A program made the position numbers and the translations under genes. DNA of 64,000 bases from CAVVDT01 sp963747005 (GTDB taxonomy: Bacteria > Pseudomonadota > Alphaproteobacteria > Rhizobiales > Aestuariivirgaceae): assembly GCA_963747005.1 (NCBI GenBank), contig CAVVDT010000004.1, positions 124,001-188,000 on the forward strand, read 5' to 3'. Below the pieces are notes generated by a model that was not told the origin of the DNA, made no database searches, and saw only the letters and a list, made by a program, of their open reading frames with translations. Below, in pieces: positions 38,934-47,995 of this stretch (positions are counted from its first letter, which is position 1; every line of letters begins with the position of its first letter).

Positions 38934-38947
38934 TTGATCCCGATCAA
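38934..38947 (-). promoter_or_regulatory. FNR/FixK box upstream of hsp20
   Basis: TTGATCCCGATCAA is a perfect TTGAT-N4-ATCAA anaerobox. On the minus strand an A/T hexamer group (38901-38910) lies so that the box centre is about 42-47 bases upstream of the expected start, the class II activator position. Confidence 0.65.
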
Positions 38948-39064
38948 TCGTCACCATGGCTGCCAGGCCAGATTGGCGGTTTGCATCGCATGTGCCATCA
39001 TCCTGCGAGGCCCGACACCACCGGCTTCGAACACCGCGTGCAACGCCTGTCGAAAGTTGCGACC

Positions 39065-40156
39065 ATGCAGCCAGGATCAATCCACCCGAGCCGGCAGCCA
39101 TGGCTGGGCACCGCCGCTGCCATGGCCGTTGTCTGGCTGCTGGCGTCGATCCCCGCGCTCGCGGGCGGGATCGATGACACTTTCAGCCGCAACGCCGTCG
39201 ACACCAGCCTGTGGCGCACCTGCCAGGCGGACCCGGCGCTTATCGGCTTCGGCATCGATGCCGCGACCGGCCATCACTATCTGGCCATGAAGATCGACGG
39301 CAAACACGAGGACCCCGGCTCCTGCACCACTGTCGCCAACCGTGATCTGATGGCCGAGATTGACACCCTCGGTCCGAGTTTCTTCGCCAATGCCTCGACG
39401 ATGGCCGCCATCGCCGGCTTCGACTGTCCGAGGCCCGAGGAGCGCAACGGCGAGCCCATCATCCAGCGCAACGAGCTGCGCTTTGCGCCCGCCGACCTTT
39501 ACCCCGATATCCGCCAGGACACCTGGTATTCCCTCACCTTCAAGCTCAAGGGCTATGGCGGCGACACCATACCGGCCTGCGGATCGGCGCGCTGGGTGAT
39601 CGGGCAATGGAAGTACGAGCACATGATGCCGGGCTTCAATGGCAGCCCGTTCCTTGCCCAGCGCTTCGACAACGGCATCTTGCACCTCACCGTCGAAGAC
39701 GACGGCTGCCGCTGCATGATCGCCAAGGTGGGGGGCGATCCGGACTTTTCAAATGCCCCCGAGGATACCTCCCTGGTGCGGGTGCCACCGCTCAGGTGCC
39801 GCTATTCGGAGGGCGACCAGATGAATCAGCGCTGCCAGCCCACCCACCTCAAACTCATGGCGGCCGATCTTTCCACGCTTGCAACCCTGCCTGATCCCAA
39901 GATCGACTGGGTGCGCATGACCTATCGCATCCGCGCCGGCGGCCCTGAGGGTGCTCGCATCGACGTCTACGCCAACGGCCGCTTCATCGTCCGTGCCGAG
40001 GGCGACATCGACCCTCACATCCCCGGCAACCGGATAAAGTTCAAGATCGGCCATTATCGCGACAAGATCCCGGTGAAGGCCGAGCTCCTGTTGCAGGAAG
40101 TGTGCGTCTCCAGCGCCGCAAAGACCTGCAGTCACGGCCTCAAGGTGTTGCCATAA
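39065..40156 (+). CDS. secreted heparin-lyase-like polysaccharide lyase
   Basis: A 363-residue exported protein. After a signal peptide (PWLGTAAAMAVVWLLASIPALAG) the mature part begins GIDDTFSRNAVDTSLWRTC and has a beta-sandwich pattern as in heparin-lyase-type PF14099 proteins (WVIGQWKYEHMMPGFNGSPF; GNRIKFKIGHYRDK). It has eight or more cysteines, likely disulphides. It may cleave an acidic polysaccharide; the substrate is not known. The frame extends far upstream, but the signal peptide fixes the start at ATG 39065. Confidence 0.75.
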   Translation: MQPGSIHPSRQPWLGTAAAMAVVWLLASIPALAGGIDDTFSRNAVDTSLWRTCQADPALIGFGIDAATGHHYLAMKIDGKHEDPGSCTTVANRDLMAEIDTLGPSFFANASTMAAIAGFDCPRPEERNGEPIIQRNELRFAPADLYPDIRQDTWYSLTFKLKGYGGDTIPACGSARWVIGQWKYEHMMPGFNGSPFLAQRFDNGILHLTVEDDGCRCMIAKVGGDPDFSNAPEDTSLVRVPPLRCRYSEGDQMNQRCQPTHLKLMAADLSTLATLPDPKIDWVRMTYRIRAGGPEGARIDVYANGRFIVRAEGDIDPHIPGNRIKFKIGHYRDKIPVKAELLLQEVCVSSAAKTCSHGLKVLP

Positions 40157-40181
40157 GCAGCCGCTTTGATCTTGGTTCCCG

Positions 40182-40889
40182 TCAGTCGGCGTCGGGATAG
40201 AACAGCTCGAAATCCCGGGCATAGAGCGTCCGGACGATCCGTCGTTCCTCGGGCCCGTAGAATTCGCTGAGCCGACTGGAGGCCGACGTCACCCCTACCG
40301 TGCGCTGAACCATTTCATGATCGCGCGATCCGAAGATCCTTTGCAGGACCTCTGCGAGATCGGGCCCGAGATTCTCGACCCGACCCACGAAATCCAGCAT
40401 CGGCACGGGCGCTGGGATGATATCGGCCTGCGGCGCCCAATGGATGTTTGAAAAAAGATGTCCGTCTTCGAGGCGTTTCAGAAAATCGATGAACGCCATC
40501 GACCGCCCGCGGCTGTCGAGATCGGCGAGGAACTTGGGGTCGCTGCCAGCGATCTTGTCCAGATAGGCCGACAGGGCCCTGGTTAAGGGATTTCTCACGA
40601 AGGTGAACCTGAAACACTGCTGAACCCGGGACGGCCGCCACAGCGCCAGTTTCAGGCTTTTCTTCGCCGCGCGCTTGGCCGCGGCCCCGCGCGCATCGAT
40701 GTCGCCGCCGCCCATCGCCTGCGCCAGGCTCAGCATGATGGTCGAGTTGGCGCTCTTGGGGATCCTGAAATAGATGAAGTTGTGTTGCGGCGAATGATAG
40801 ATGCGGTCGAGCACCGGCCCCCTGAGCGGCGGCGCGATGGACCTGACAACCGGGTGGAAAGAGGCAACGGCGTGACGGATGATCGGCAT
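40182..40889 (-). CDS. sulfotransferase family 2 protein
   Basis: A 235-residue sulfotransferase of the Sulfotransfer_2 type. The PAPS 5'-phosphate site is KSANSTIM and the 3'-phosphate site is FVRNPLTRALSAYLDK. These enzymes sulfate carbohydrates or lipids. It overlaps the dehydratase stop by one base, so the two are cotranscribed. Its neighbour on the opposite strand is a polysaccharide lyase, which hints at a glycan substrate. Confidence 0.85.
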   Translation of the reverse strand: MPIIRHAVASFHPVVRSIAPPLRGPVLDRIYHSPQHNFIYFRIPKSANSTIMLSLAQAMGGGDIDARGAAAKRAAKKSLKLALWRPSRVQQCFRFTFVRNPLTRALSAYLDKIAGSDPKFLADLDSRGRSMAFIDFLKRLEDGHLFSNIHWAPQADIIPAPVPMLDFVGRVENLGPDLAEVLQRIFGSRDHEMVQRTVGVTSASSRLSEFYGPEERRIVRTLYARDFELFYPDAD

Positions 40890-41857
40890 CAGCCGATCAG
40901 CCGGCAGAACAGGCCCGCGTCCACATTGCCGCCTGAGACCACTATACCGATGTTGCGTCCGCTGGTCTCGATGCCACCTGACAGCACCGCCGCCAGCGCC
41001 ACCGCACCGCCCGGCTCGGCGACGATCTTCAGATGCTGGAAGGCCGCCCGCATGGCGTGCCCGGCCTGGCTTTCAGTCGCCACCAGCCCGCCGGCGAGGC
41101 GCGGCCGGTTGATGGCGAACGTCAGTTCGCCCGGTGTCGGCGACAACAGTGCATCGCAGATCGAGCCGGCGGTCGTGGCGTTGCGCTGGCGCTCGCCGGC
41201 ATCGAGCGAGCGGCGATAGTCGTCGAAGCCTTCCGGCTCGGCGCAATAAAGGGCCGTTGCAGGCGACAGCGCCTCGAATGCCAGGGCGATGCCCGCCGTC
41301 AGCCCGCCGCCGCTGGCGCCGACCACCACTGCATCGAGGCTGACGCCGCACGCTTCGGCCTGCCGGGCCATCTCCAGCCCGGCGGTCCCCTGCCCGGCGA
41401 TGATGTGGGGATGCTCGTAAGGCGGCACGATGACCCAGCCCTTGTCGCGGGCGATCGCCTCGGCGATTTCCTCGCGCGACTGGGTGGCGCGGTCGTAGTT
41501 GACGATCTCGGCGCCGAGCGCACGGGTGTTCTGCTGCTTGATGTCGGGGGTATCGGCCGGCATGACGATGATCGCCGGCAGTCCCTTGATCCTCGCCGCT
41601 GCGGCGACCCCTTGAGCATGGTTGCCGGAGGAAAAGGCCACCACCCCGCCGGCGCCTTCGAGCTGCGAGATCATGTTCCAGGCACCGCGAAACTTGAACG
41701 AGCCGGTGCGCTGCAGGCATTCCGCCTTCACCAGCACCCGTCCGCCGGTGAGCGCGTTGAGCCCGGCGCTCTCGAGCAGCGGGGTTTCCACCGCCTCACC
41801 CTTCAGCCGTGCCGATGCCGCCTCGATATCGCTGAAATCCGGTAATCCGTCCCGCAT
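40889..41857 (-). CDS. PLP-dependent threonine/serine dehydratase
   Basis: A 322-residue fold-type II PLP enzyme. The cofactor lysine is in RTGSFKFRGAWN, the substrate loop is SSGNHAQG and the phosphate-binding Gly loop is VGASGGGLTAG. The length is that of catabolic threonine/serine dehydratases or serine racemases; no C-terminal regulatory ACT domain is present. It would deaminate Thr/Ser to a 2-oxo acid. It is coupled to the sulfotransferase behind it. Confidence 0.88.
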   Translation of the reverse strand: MRDGLPDFSDIEAASARLKGEAVETPLLESAGLNALTGGRVLVKAECLQRTGSFKFRGAWNMISQLEGAGGVVAFSSGNHAQGVAAAARIKGLPAIIVMPADTPDIKQQNTRALGAEIVNYDRATQSREEIAEAIARDKGWVIVPPYEHPHIIAGQGTAGLEMARQAEACGVSLDAVVVGASGGGLTAGIALAFEALSPATALYCAEPEGFDDYRRSLDAGERQRNATTAGSICDALLSPTPGELTFAINRPRLAGGLVATESQAGHAMRAAFQHLKIVAEPGGAVALAAVLSGGIETSGRNIGIVVSGGNVDAGLFCRLIG

Positions 41858-42062
41858 GATGCCTCATCCTTGATGCCGCAGGCTCTATAGCCCAGTCAGC
41901 AAGCCCCAGTCATCACCTTCCATGGCCCTGCCCGCCGGCCCATTTCAGTGTCAAGCCGTCGATGCATAACCGCCACCGCCACGCTCTTGCATCGCCGGCA
42001 GCTTTCAGGTTCATTCCCTGCCGGTCGGCAAACAGGGTTCCAGCAAGGAAAGGGCAAAGGCC

Positions 42063-42842
42063 ATGGATCTGGGCATCAGGGGGCGCAAGGCGATTGTGTG
42101 CGCATCGAGCCGCGGGCTCGGCAAGGCCTGCGCCATGGCGCTGGCCGTCGATGGCGTTGAGGTGGTGGTCAACGGCCGCGACGCGAGCGTCCTCGACGCA
42201 ACAGCGAAAGAGATCCGTGATGCAACCGGCGCCAAAGTGACCGCGGTTGCCGCCGATGTCTCCACCCCCGAGGGCCAGGCCGCGTTGCTGGCCGCCTGCC
42301 CCGACCCCGACATCCTTGTCAACAACAATGGCGGTCCCCCTTTCCGCGACTTCCGCGCCCTCGACCGCGCCATGATTCTCGATGGCGTGGTGCAGAACAT
42401 GGTCACTCCCATCGAACTCATCCAGAAGGTGCTGCCGGCGATGATCGAGCGTCGCTTCGGGCGCATCGTCAACATAACCTCGGCTTCGGTGAAGATGCCC
42501 ATCCTCGGCCTCGATTTGTCGTCGGGTGCCCGCGCCGGCCTCACTGCCTTCCTGGCGGGGCCCGCTCGCGACATCGCCCGCCACAACGTCACCATCAACG
42601 GCCTGCTGCCCGGCATGTTCGACACCGACCGGCTGAGGAATTCCACCCGCGCCCAGGCCGAACTGAAAGGCGTCAGTGCCGATGCCATGGCGGATACCCG
42701 CGCCTCCATCGTGCCGGTCGGTCGCTTCGGCCACCCTGACGAACTGGGCAAGCTGTGCGCCTTCCTTTGCTCGGACGCGGCCGGCTACATAACGGGACAG
42801 AATTTCCTCATCGATGGCGGCCTGTTCAACGCAGCGATCTGA
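42063..42842 (+). CDS. atypical short-chain dehydrogenase/reductase
   Basis: A 259-residue Rossmann-fold SDR. The cofactor loop is ASSRGLG and the NNAG motif reads NNNGG. The catalytic YxxxK is not found: the expected site reads LDLSSGARAGL, with no Tyr and no Lys, although the preceding Ser (NITSAS) is kept. A group of SDRs called 3-oxoacyl-ACP reductase-like has this change; whether it is active is open. The C-terminal SDR motif GQNFLIDGG is intact. AAGGAAAGG precedes the ATG. Confidence 0.87.
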   Translation: MDLGIRGRKAIVCASSRGLGKACAMALAVDGVEVVVNGRDASVLDATAKEIRDATGAKVTAVAADVSTPEGQAALLAACPDPDILVNNNGGPPFRDFRALDRAMILDGVVQNMVTPIELIQKVLPAMIERRFGRIVNITSASVKMPILGLDLSSGARAGLTAFLAGPARDIARHNVTINGLLPGMFDTDRLRNSTRAQAELKGVSADAMADTRASIVPVGRFGHPDELGKLCAFLCSDAAGYITGQNFLIDGGLFNAAI

Positions 42843-42856
42843 AGGGCCGCTCGCCC

Positions 42857-43747
42857 TCACATATTGCCGTCGGGCCGCTTGAGGAAGTCGCTGGCGTTCG
42901 CCACCAGCCGGGTATCCACCGCGGCGATGTTGGCAGGCTCCCTGCCGGCATAGTCGAAGGCGTTGAGCACCGTCTTGATGCATTCGAGCCGCGCCCGCTT
43001 CTGGTCGTTGGAATCGATGACCGTCCAGCGCGCCTCGGGGATATCGGTGCGGTCGAGGAGGTCGGCGATGGCGCGGGAATAATCGCGCCACTTGTGCACC
43101 GCGTCGTGGTCGATGGGCGACAGCTTCCAGCCCTTGAGGGGATCGAGCTTGCGCTCATAGAAGCGCTTCAGTTGCTCGGCCCGTGAGACCGTCAGCCAGA
43201 ACTTGAACAGGTGGATGCCGTCGCCCGCAAGCAGCTTTTCGAACACCGTGACCTCCTCGAAGAAGGCCTCCACCTGCGCCTCGCTGCAAAAGCCCATGAC
43301 GCGCTCGACCCCGGCGCGGTTGTACCAGGAGCGGTCGTAGAGGGCCATGTCGCCGCGGGTCGGCAAATGCGTCACGTAGCGCTGGAAATACCACTGGCCC
43401 TGCTCGATGTCGGTCGGCTTGGCCAGCGCCACCACACGGGCATGGCGCGGCGATATATATTGCACGAAGCGCTGGATGGCGCCGCCCTTGCCGGCCGCAT
43501 CGCGGCCCTCGAACAGACAGACGATGCGCTCGCCCTTTTCCACCGCCCAGTCCTGCAGCTTCACCAGTTCGATCTGCAGTTTCTTGAGTTCGCTCTCATA
43601 GGTCTTCTTCTTGATCTCCTTCGGCACGGCATAATCGCCATGCGGAAACGCCCGCTCGGCGATGTCGGCGGGCAGCGCGTCATGATCGAGCGAATAAAGC
43701 GCCTCGGGAAGCGCCTCCGGGGTTGCGTCGGTCTTTTTCTTGCCCAT
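42857..43747 (-). CDS. ppk2: polyphosphate kinase 2
   Basis: A 296-residue PPK2-family kinase. Walker A is EGRDAAGKGG (residues 80-89) and the lid motif is YDRSWYNRAGVERVMGF. It transfers phosphate between polyphosphate and nucleotides (NDP to NTP, or the reverse). A ppx/gppA phosphatase gene is at the other end of the window (63519), so both polyphosphate directions are encoded. It converges on the SDR gene, 14 bases apart. Confidence 0.95.
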   Translation of the reverse strand: MGKKKTDATPEALPEALYSLDHDALPADIAERAFPHGDYAVPKEIKKKTYESELKKLQIELVKLQDWAVEKGERIVCLFEGRDAAGKGGAIQRFVQYISPRHARVVALAKPTDIEQGQWYFQRYVTHLPTRGDMALYDRSWYNRAGVERVMGFCSEAQVEAFFEEVTVFEKLLAGDGIHLFKFWLTVSRAEQLKRFYERKLDPLKGWKLSPIDHDAVHKWRDYSRAIADLLDRTDIPEARWTVIDSNDQKRARLECIKTVLNAFDYAGREPANIAAVDTRLVANASDFLKRPDGNM

Positions 43748-43802
43748 CGCCTACTGCTCCCTTGGCCGTTGTCCGCCCATCATAGGCGTGAGGCCGTTGA
43801 CC

Positions 43803-45149
43803 TCACAACCATTCGTCCCTGACACCGAAGCCGGCATAGGCAGCCTTCAGATAGTGGCGTCTCAGGCCGGGCAGCGGAAACTGCGGCAGGCAGTGGCGCA
43901 CGATCCCCGGAATGGCCTCGGCCGCGCCATCGACCCCCGCCATCAGATCGGCGATCAGCCGCCCGGCATAGCTTGCCATGGCGACCCCGTTGCCGTGCCA
44001 GGCAAGCGTCGCATAGGCGCCGTTCATATCCTCGATTTCGCCGACGAACGGCACCAGCCGCCGCGCCAGGCACACAAAGCCCGCCCATGCCCGTTCGCTC
44101 GGCACCCCGGCCCAGGCCGGAAACATCGCCTCGAATGCGGCCCTGAGCACCTGGGTGATGGCATCGAGCCCCGCCGGCGAGGCATCGGTGCCGCCGCGCC
44201 CCCCGAACATGAAACGATTATCCGGCAGGAGGCGAAAATAGTGCAGCAGGTTGCGGGTGTCGTAGGCCATGTCATGACTGGTCCAGCCTTGCGCCAGGCG
44301 CTCTTCCTCGCTCAAAGGCCGGGTGACGATGATCCGCGACAGGGCCGGCAGCAGCCGTCCGCCCACCCACGCCGGCACTTCTTCGTCGCTATAGCCGTTG
44401 GTCGCAACAAGCACCTTCTTCGCCCGCACCTCGCCGCCCGGCGTGGACAGGACATGAACCCCGGCCTCCAACCGCCAGCCGGTGACGGGAGTATCGCCAT
44501 GCACGGCCACGCCGAGGTCGATCACCACCCGCGCCAGTCCCAGCACATAGCGCAACGGATGCAGGCCGAAGCCGACCGGGCTCCACAAGCCACCATGGAA
44601 CTGCGGTCCCGCCAGCCCGCGCGCTTCCAGCTCCGAACGATCCGCCAGCACCGTGTCGAGCCCGAAGGTCGCCGCCATGAAGTCGCGCTCCGCCTTGAGG
44701 CCTTCCACGCGACTGGCGCGGTGGGCGAGCGACCATTCGCCCCTGCCCGAGCGCTCGGCATCGATGCCGTACTCGCTCAGGAGCATGCCCACATGCTCGA
44801 CCGATGCCACCTGCGCGATGTAGAACCGGCGTGCCTCCTCCAGCCCGTAGCGGGCGATCATCTCGGCATAGGAAAGTTTCGAGGAGCCTGCGCAGCAAAA
44901 GCCTCCGTTGCGCCCCGAGGCCCCCCAGCCGGGGCGCGCCGCATCCAGCACCAGCGGCTTGATGCCGTGCGCCGTTGCCAGCCGCAACGCCGCATTGAGC
45001 CCGGCAAACCCGGCGCCGATGATCGCCACCTCCACTGTCGCTGATCCATCGAGACGCGGACAGGCCCGCTCCAGCGGCGGGGCGGAGGCCTGCCAGTGGC
45101 TGTCGACGGGGCGGGAGAAATCGAAGGCGGAGGGGTGATAGAGGCGCAT
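43803..45149 (-). CDS. FAD-dependent amine/amino-acid oxidase (DadA/PuuB type)
   Basis: A 448-residue DAO-superfamily flavoprotein with the dinucleotide motif IIGAGFAGLNAALRLA near residue 44 and GWGASGRNGGFCC after it. It is a distant paralogue of the enzyme at 14533: the same GWGASGRNGG motif, a similar length, but different flanks. It probably oxidises an amine or N-methylated amino acid with O2. It is divergent from the glycosyltransferase at 45270 with a 120-base gap. Confidence 0.88.
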   Translation of the reverse strand: MRLYHPSAFDFSRPVDSHWQASAPPLERACPRLDGSATVEVAIIGAGFAGLNAALRLATAHGIKPLVLDAARPGWGASGRNGGFCCAGSSKLSYAEMIARYGLEEARRFYIAQVASVEHVGMLLSEYGIDAERSGRGEWSLAHRASRVEGLKAERDFMAATFGLDTVLADRSELEARGLAGPQFHGGLWSPVGFGLHPLRYVLGLARVVIDLGVAVHGDTPVTGWRLEAGVHVLSTPGGEVRAKKVLVATNGYSDEEVPAWVGGRLLPALSRIIVTRPLSEEERLAQGWTSHDMAYDTRNLLHYFRLLPDNRFMFGGRGGTDASPAGLDAITQVLRAAFEAMFPAWAGVPSERAWAGFVCLARRLVPFVGEIEDMNGAYATLAWHGNGVAMASYAGRLIADLMAGVDGAAEAIPGIVRHCLPQFPLPGLRRHYLKAAYAGFGVRDEWL

Positions 45150-45269
45150 GCCGGCATCTCTCCGCCACCCCGGCCGGCAACGTCAAGACCAAAGCTCAGC
45201 GAGGGCGTTGCGGCCGGCCCCCGATTTGTGGCCTAATCTGCCGCGAGAGAGCGGGAGACATTTGCCATC

Positions 45270-46562
45270 ATGAGCCAGAAGACCATCGCCTTCTTCCCCG
45301 AAGCCGCCTTCGGGCCGGCGCTGAATTCCGTCGGCATCGCCCAGGCCGCTGAAAAGCTCGGCCACAAGGCGGTATTTCTGTCCGATCCCGGCTTTCTCGA
45401 TGTCTACAAGGGCTACGGCTTTCCCGTGCATGCCGTGAACATGTCGGAGCCCATGCCGCCCGAGGAAATGGCGAAGTTCTGGGCCGACTTCATCAACGGC
45501 CACATTCCCAACTTCAACAAGACCCCGTACGAGCAGATCGACACCTACGTGCGCGACTGCTGGGAGGCCATCGTCTCCACGGCCGAATGGGCGGAAAAGG
45601 AACTGCCCGGCGTCCTCGATGAACTGAAACCCGACATCGTCTGCGTCGACAATGTTATCCTCTTTCCGGCCATCAAGCGCTATTCGCGCGAAACCGGAAA
45701 GCCCTGGGTGCGCATCATCTCGTGCTCGGAAAACGAGATCCCCGATCCCGACATCCCGCCACATCTCTCTGGCTGCGGAGAGAGCGACAAGCCCTGCTTT
45801 GAAGCCTTCGAAGCCCGTTTCAACGACGTGATCAAACCCATCCACGACGGCTTCAACGGCTTCCTCATCGGGGTAGGCGAGGACCCCTACCCGACCGGAC
45901 AGTTCTTCGAGGCCTCGCCCTTCCTCAACCTCCTGCTCTATCCCGAGCCCGTCGCCTTCAAGCGCCGCCACCCGCTCGATCCGGCAAAGTTCCAGTATCT
46001 GGAGGGCTGCGTGCGCGAGGAAGCCCCCTACGAGGTCCCGCCATTCGCCGACAACCAGGAAAAGCCCCTCATCTATGTGAGCTTCGGCAGCCTCGGCACC
46101 GGCGATACCGCCACCCTCAAGCGCCTCGTGGCCGCATTGGGGAAGATGCCTCTGCGCGTCCTCATCAATCTCGGCGGCAGCCTCGCCGACTATGGCACCC
46201 TGCCCGGCAACGTGCACGGCGCCGGCTGGTTCCCGCAGCCCTCGGTCATCCCCTTGTGCGATGCGGTCATCCATCACGGCGGCAACAACTCGTTCAACGA
46301 GTGCCTCTATTTCGGCAAGCCGGCGATCATTATGCCCTATGTTTGGGACGGCCACGACAATGCCACGCGGGTCGCCGAGACCGGCCATGGCCTTAAAATG
46401 CATCGTGGCGACTGGACCGACACCAGCTTGTGGGCGGCCATAGATAGGCTTTTGACCGATCAGACCATGAAGCAGAAACTCGAGCGCACCTCCCGCCACA
46501 TGCAATCCCGCCACGGTCCCACCAAGGCGGCAACGCTCCTCGATGAGTTCCTGAAAGGGTGA
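45270..46562 (+). CDS. UGT-type (GT1) glycosyltransferase
   Basis: A 430-residue GT-B-fold glycosyltransferase. The donor-binding PSPG-like region is visible as HHGGNNSFNECLYFGKPAII, followed by MPYVWDGHDNATRV. Such enzymes move a sugar from a UDP-sugar to a small lipophilic acceptor. A cupin gene begins immediately after the stop codon, and a sulfotransferase lies 150 bases further, which together suggest stepwise conjugation of one small molecule. No signal peptide. Confidence 0.87.
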   Translation: MSQKTIAFFPEAAFGPALNSVGIAQAAEKLGHKAVFLSDPGFLDVYKGYGFPVHAVNMSEPMPPEEMAKFWADFINGHIPNFNKTPYEQIDTYVRDCWEAIVSTAEWAEKELPGVLDELKPDIVCVDNVILFPAIKRYSRETGKPWVRIISCSENEIPDPDIPPHLSGCGESDKPCFEAFEARFNDVIKPIHDGFNGFLIGVGEDPYPTGQFFEASPFLNLLLYPEPVAFKRRHPLDPAKFQYLEGCVREEAPYEVPPFADNQEKPLIYVSFGSLGTGDTATLKRLVAALGKMPLRVLINLGGSLADYGTLPGNVHGAGWFPQPSVIPLCDAVIHHGGNNSFNECLYFGKPAIIMPYVWDGHDNATRVAETGHGLKMHRGDWTDTSLWAAIDRLLTDQTMKQKLERTSRHMQSRHGPTKAATLLDEFLKG

Positions 46563-46934
46563 ATGAAGATGCAAGCCGCCTTTGCCAGTTCCGCCCCCCA
46601 TCTCGTGCCGGCGCGCAAATATGACCACGCCCTCAAGGACTGGGGCATCGTTCCAACCATGATCGAGGGTCAATCACGCACCTCCGGCGTCATGCTGTCG
46701 TGCAACGCCGACGGCTCTTCCGAGGTGGGCATCTGGGTGTGTACGCCGGGCTTCTGGAACTGCCACGTCACGTCCGATGAATTCTGCCATTTCCTCGAGG
46801 GCCACTGCACCTATACCCATGAGTCGGGCGAGGTGATCGACATCGTGCCCGACACCATCGCCTTCTTCCCCAAGGACTGGAAGGGCACTTGCCGGGTGCA
46901 TGAAACGGTGCGCAAGGTGTATATGATTCGCTAG
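46563..46934 (+). CDS. cupin-domain protein
   Basis: A 123-residue single-cupin protein of the DUF861/ureidoglycine-type group. Cupin motif 1 is seen only partly (GFWNCHVTSDEFCHFLEG), and motif 2 as PDTIAFFPKDWKG, so one usual metal-ligand His is present. It starts at the base following the glycosyltransferase stop codon; the two are translated together. Likely a small-molecule enzyme or binding protein. Confidence 0.85.
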   Translation: MKMQAAFASSAPHLVPARKYDHALKDWGIVPTMIEGQSRTSGVMLSCNADGSSEVGIWVCTPGFWNCHVTSDEFCHFLEGHCTYTHESGEVIDIVPDTIAFFPKDWKGTCRVHETVRKVYMIR

Positions 46935-46935
46935 C

Positions 46936-47048
46936 GCATGATGCCGAAAAGTGGGTGCCACTTTTCGGATAACATCATGCTCCAACTCTTAGGGCCGGTC
47001 AGCTTTTCTGCAATTGGGTGACCCCACCCAATTGCAAGCTGATCTAGG
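46936..47048. repeat. RIME-like mosaic element, copy 3 (two hairpins)
   Basis: First hairpin: GCATGATGCCGAAAAGTGG (from 46936) with CACTTTTCGGATAACATCATGC (to 46981). Second hairpin: TGCAATTGGGTG (47009-47020) with CACCCAATTGCA (47025-47036), extended by GGTCAGCT/AGCTGATC and ending in TAGG. It sits between the cupin and sulfotransferase genes. Confidence 0.8.
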
Positions 47049-47080
47049 CGGGAAGCGTTGCCAGCAAGGGACTTGTCTCC

Positions 47081-47995
47081 ATGTCTTCATCCGATGTCGC
47101 GTGGCCGAAGAAGACCCGCGAGATGCACAACCACCATATGGATTCGACCTTCTGGAATGATTTTCCGTTCCGCGACGGCGACATCGTCATCGCCACCTAC
47201 GGCAAATCCGGCACCACCTGGCTGCAGCAGATCGTCAGCCAGTTGATCTTCAACGGCGCCGAGGGAGTGCAGGTGGCCGAGATGTCGCCATGGCTCGATT
47301 TGAGGGTGCCGCCCAGGGAGGTGAAGCTGCCGGCGGTGGAAGCGCAAGACCACCGGCGTTTTCTCAAGACCCACCTGCCGGTCGATGCGCTGGTGTTCTC
47401 ACCCAAGGCCAGGTACATCTACATCGCCCGCGACGGCCGCGACGTGATGTGGTCCATGTACAACCACCACGCCAAGGCCAACGACATGTGGTACGACGCT
47501 CTCAACAATACGCCCGGTCGCGTCGGCCCGCCGATCGAGCCGCCGCCGGCCTCGATCCGCCAGTATTTCAACGACTGGCTGGACGGCGACGGCTATCCGT
47601 TCTGGCCGTTCTGGGAAAACATCCGCTCATGGTGGGAGATCCGCGACCTGCCGAATGTCCTCTTGCTGCACTATGCCGATCTCAAGGCCGACATGCCGGG
47701 TCACATTCGCCGCATCGCCGCCTTCCTCGACATCCCCGTCGATGACGCCACCTGGCCGGCCATCGTCGAGCATTGCAGCTTCGCCTACATGAAGGCCCAC
47801 GCCAGTGCCAGCGTGCCTCTGGGCGGTGCCTTCTGGGAGGGCGGTGCGGAAACCTTCGTGCACAAGGGCACCAACGGGCGCTGGCGCGACACCCTTTCCG
47901 CCGACGAGATTGCCGCCTACGAGGCAAAGGCGCTTGCCGAACTGGGACCCGAATGCGCCCGCTGGCTGGCCGGCGGCTCGGCAACTACGGCCTGA
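47081..47995 (+). CDS. sulfotransferase (Sulfotransfer_1 family)
   Basis: A 304-residue cytosolic-type sulfotransferase. The 5'-phosphosulfate loop is TYGKSGTTWLQQ (around residue 43), the 3'-phosphate site is IARDGRDVMWSMYNHH, and the C-terminal PAPS motif is KGTNGRWRD. The pattern resembles aryl/alcohol sulfotransferases. With the glycosyltransferase and cupin upstream it may act on the same acceptor. Its last residues overlap the DsrE gene on the other strand by 11 bases. Confidence 0.88.
   Translation: MSSSDVAWPKKTREMHNHHMDSTFWNDFPFRDGDIVIATYGKSGTTWLQQIVSQLIFNGAEGVQVAEMSPWLDLRVPPREVKLPAVEAQDHRRFLKTHLPVDALVFSPKARYIYIARDGRDVMWSMYNHHAKANDMWYDALNNTPGRVGPPIEPPPASIRQYFNDWLDGDGYPFWPFWENIRSWWEIRDLPNVLLLHYADLKADMPGHIRRIAAFLDIPVDDATWPAIVEHCSFAYMKAHASASVPLGGAFWEGGAETFVHKGTNGRWRDTLSADEIAAYEAKALAELGPECARWLAGGSATTA

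Noticed and set aside
38189..39064. The upstream part of the frame that contains the polysaccharide lyase.
   Set aside because: It is antisense to hsp20 and the real protein starts with a signal peptide at 39065.
45183..46673. A 496-codon minus-strand frame opposite the glycosyltransferase.
   Set aside because: The plus-strand protein has a clear GT-B donor site; the opposite frame has no family pattern and no ribosome-binding site.
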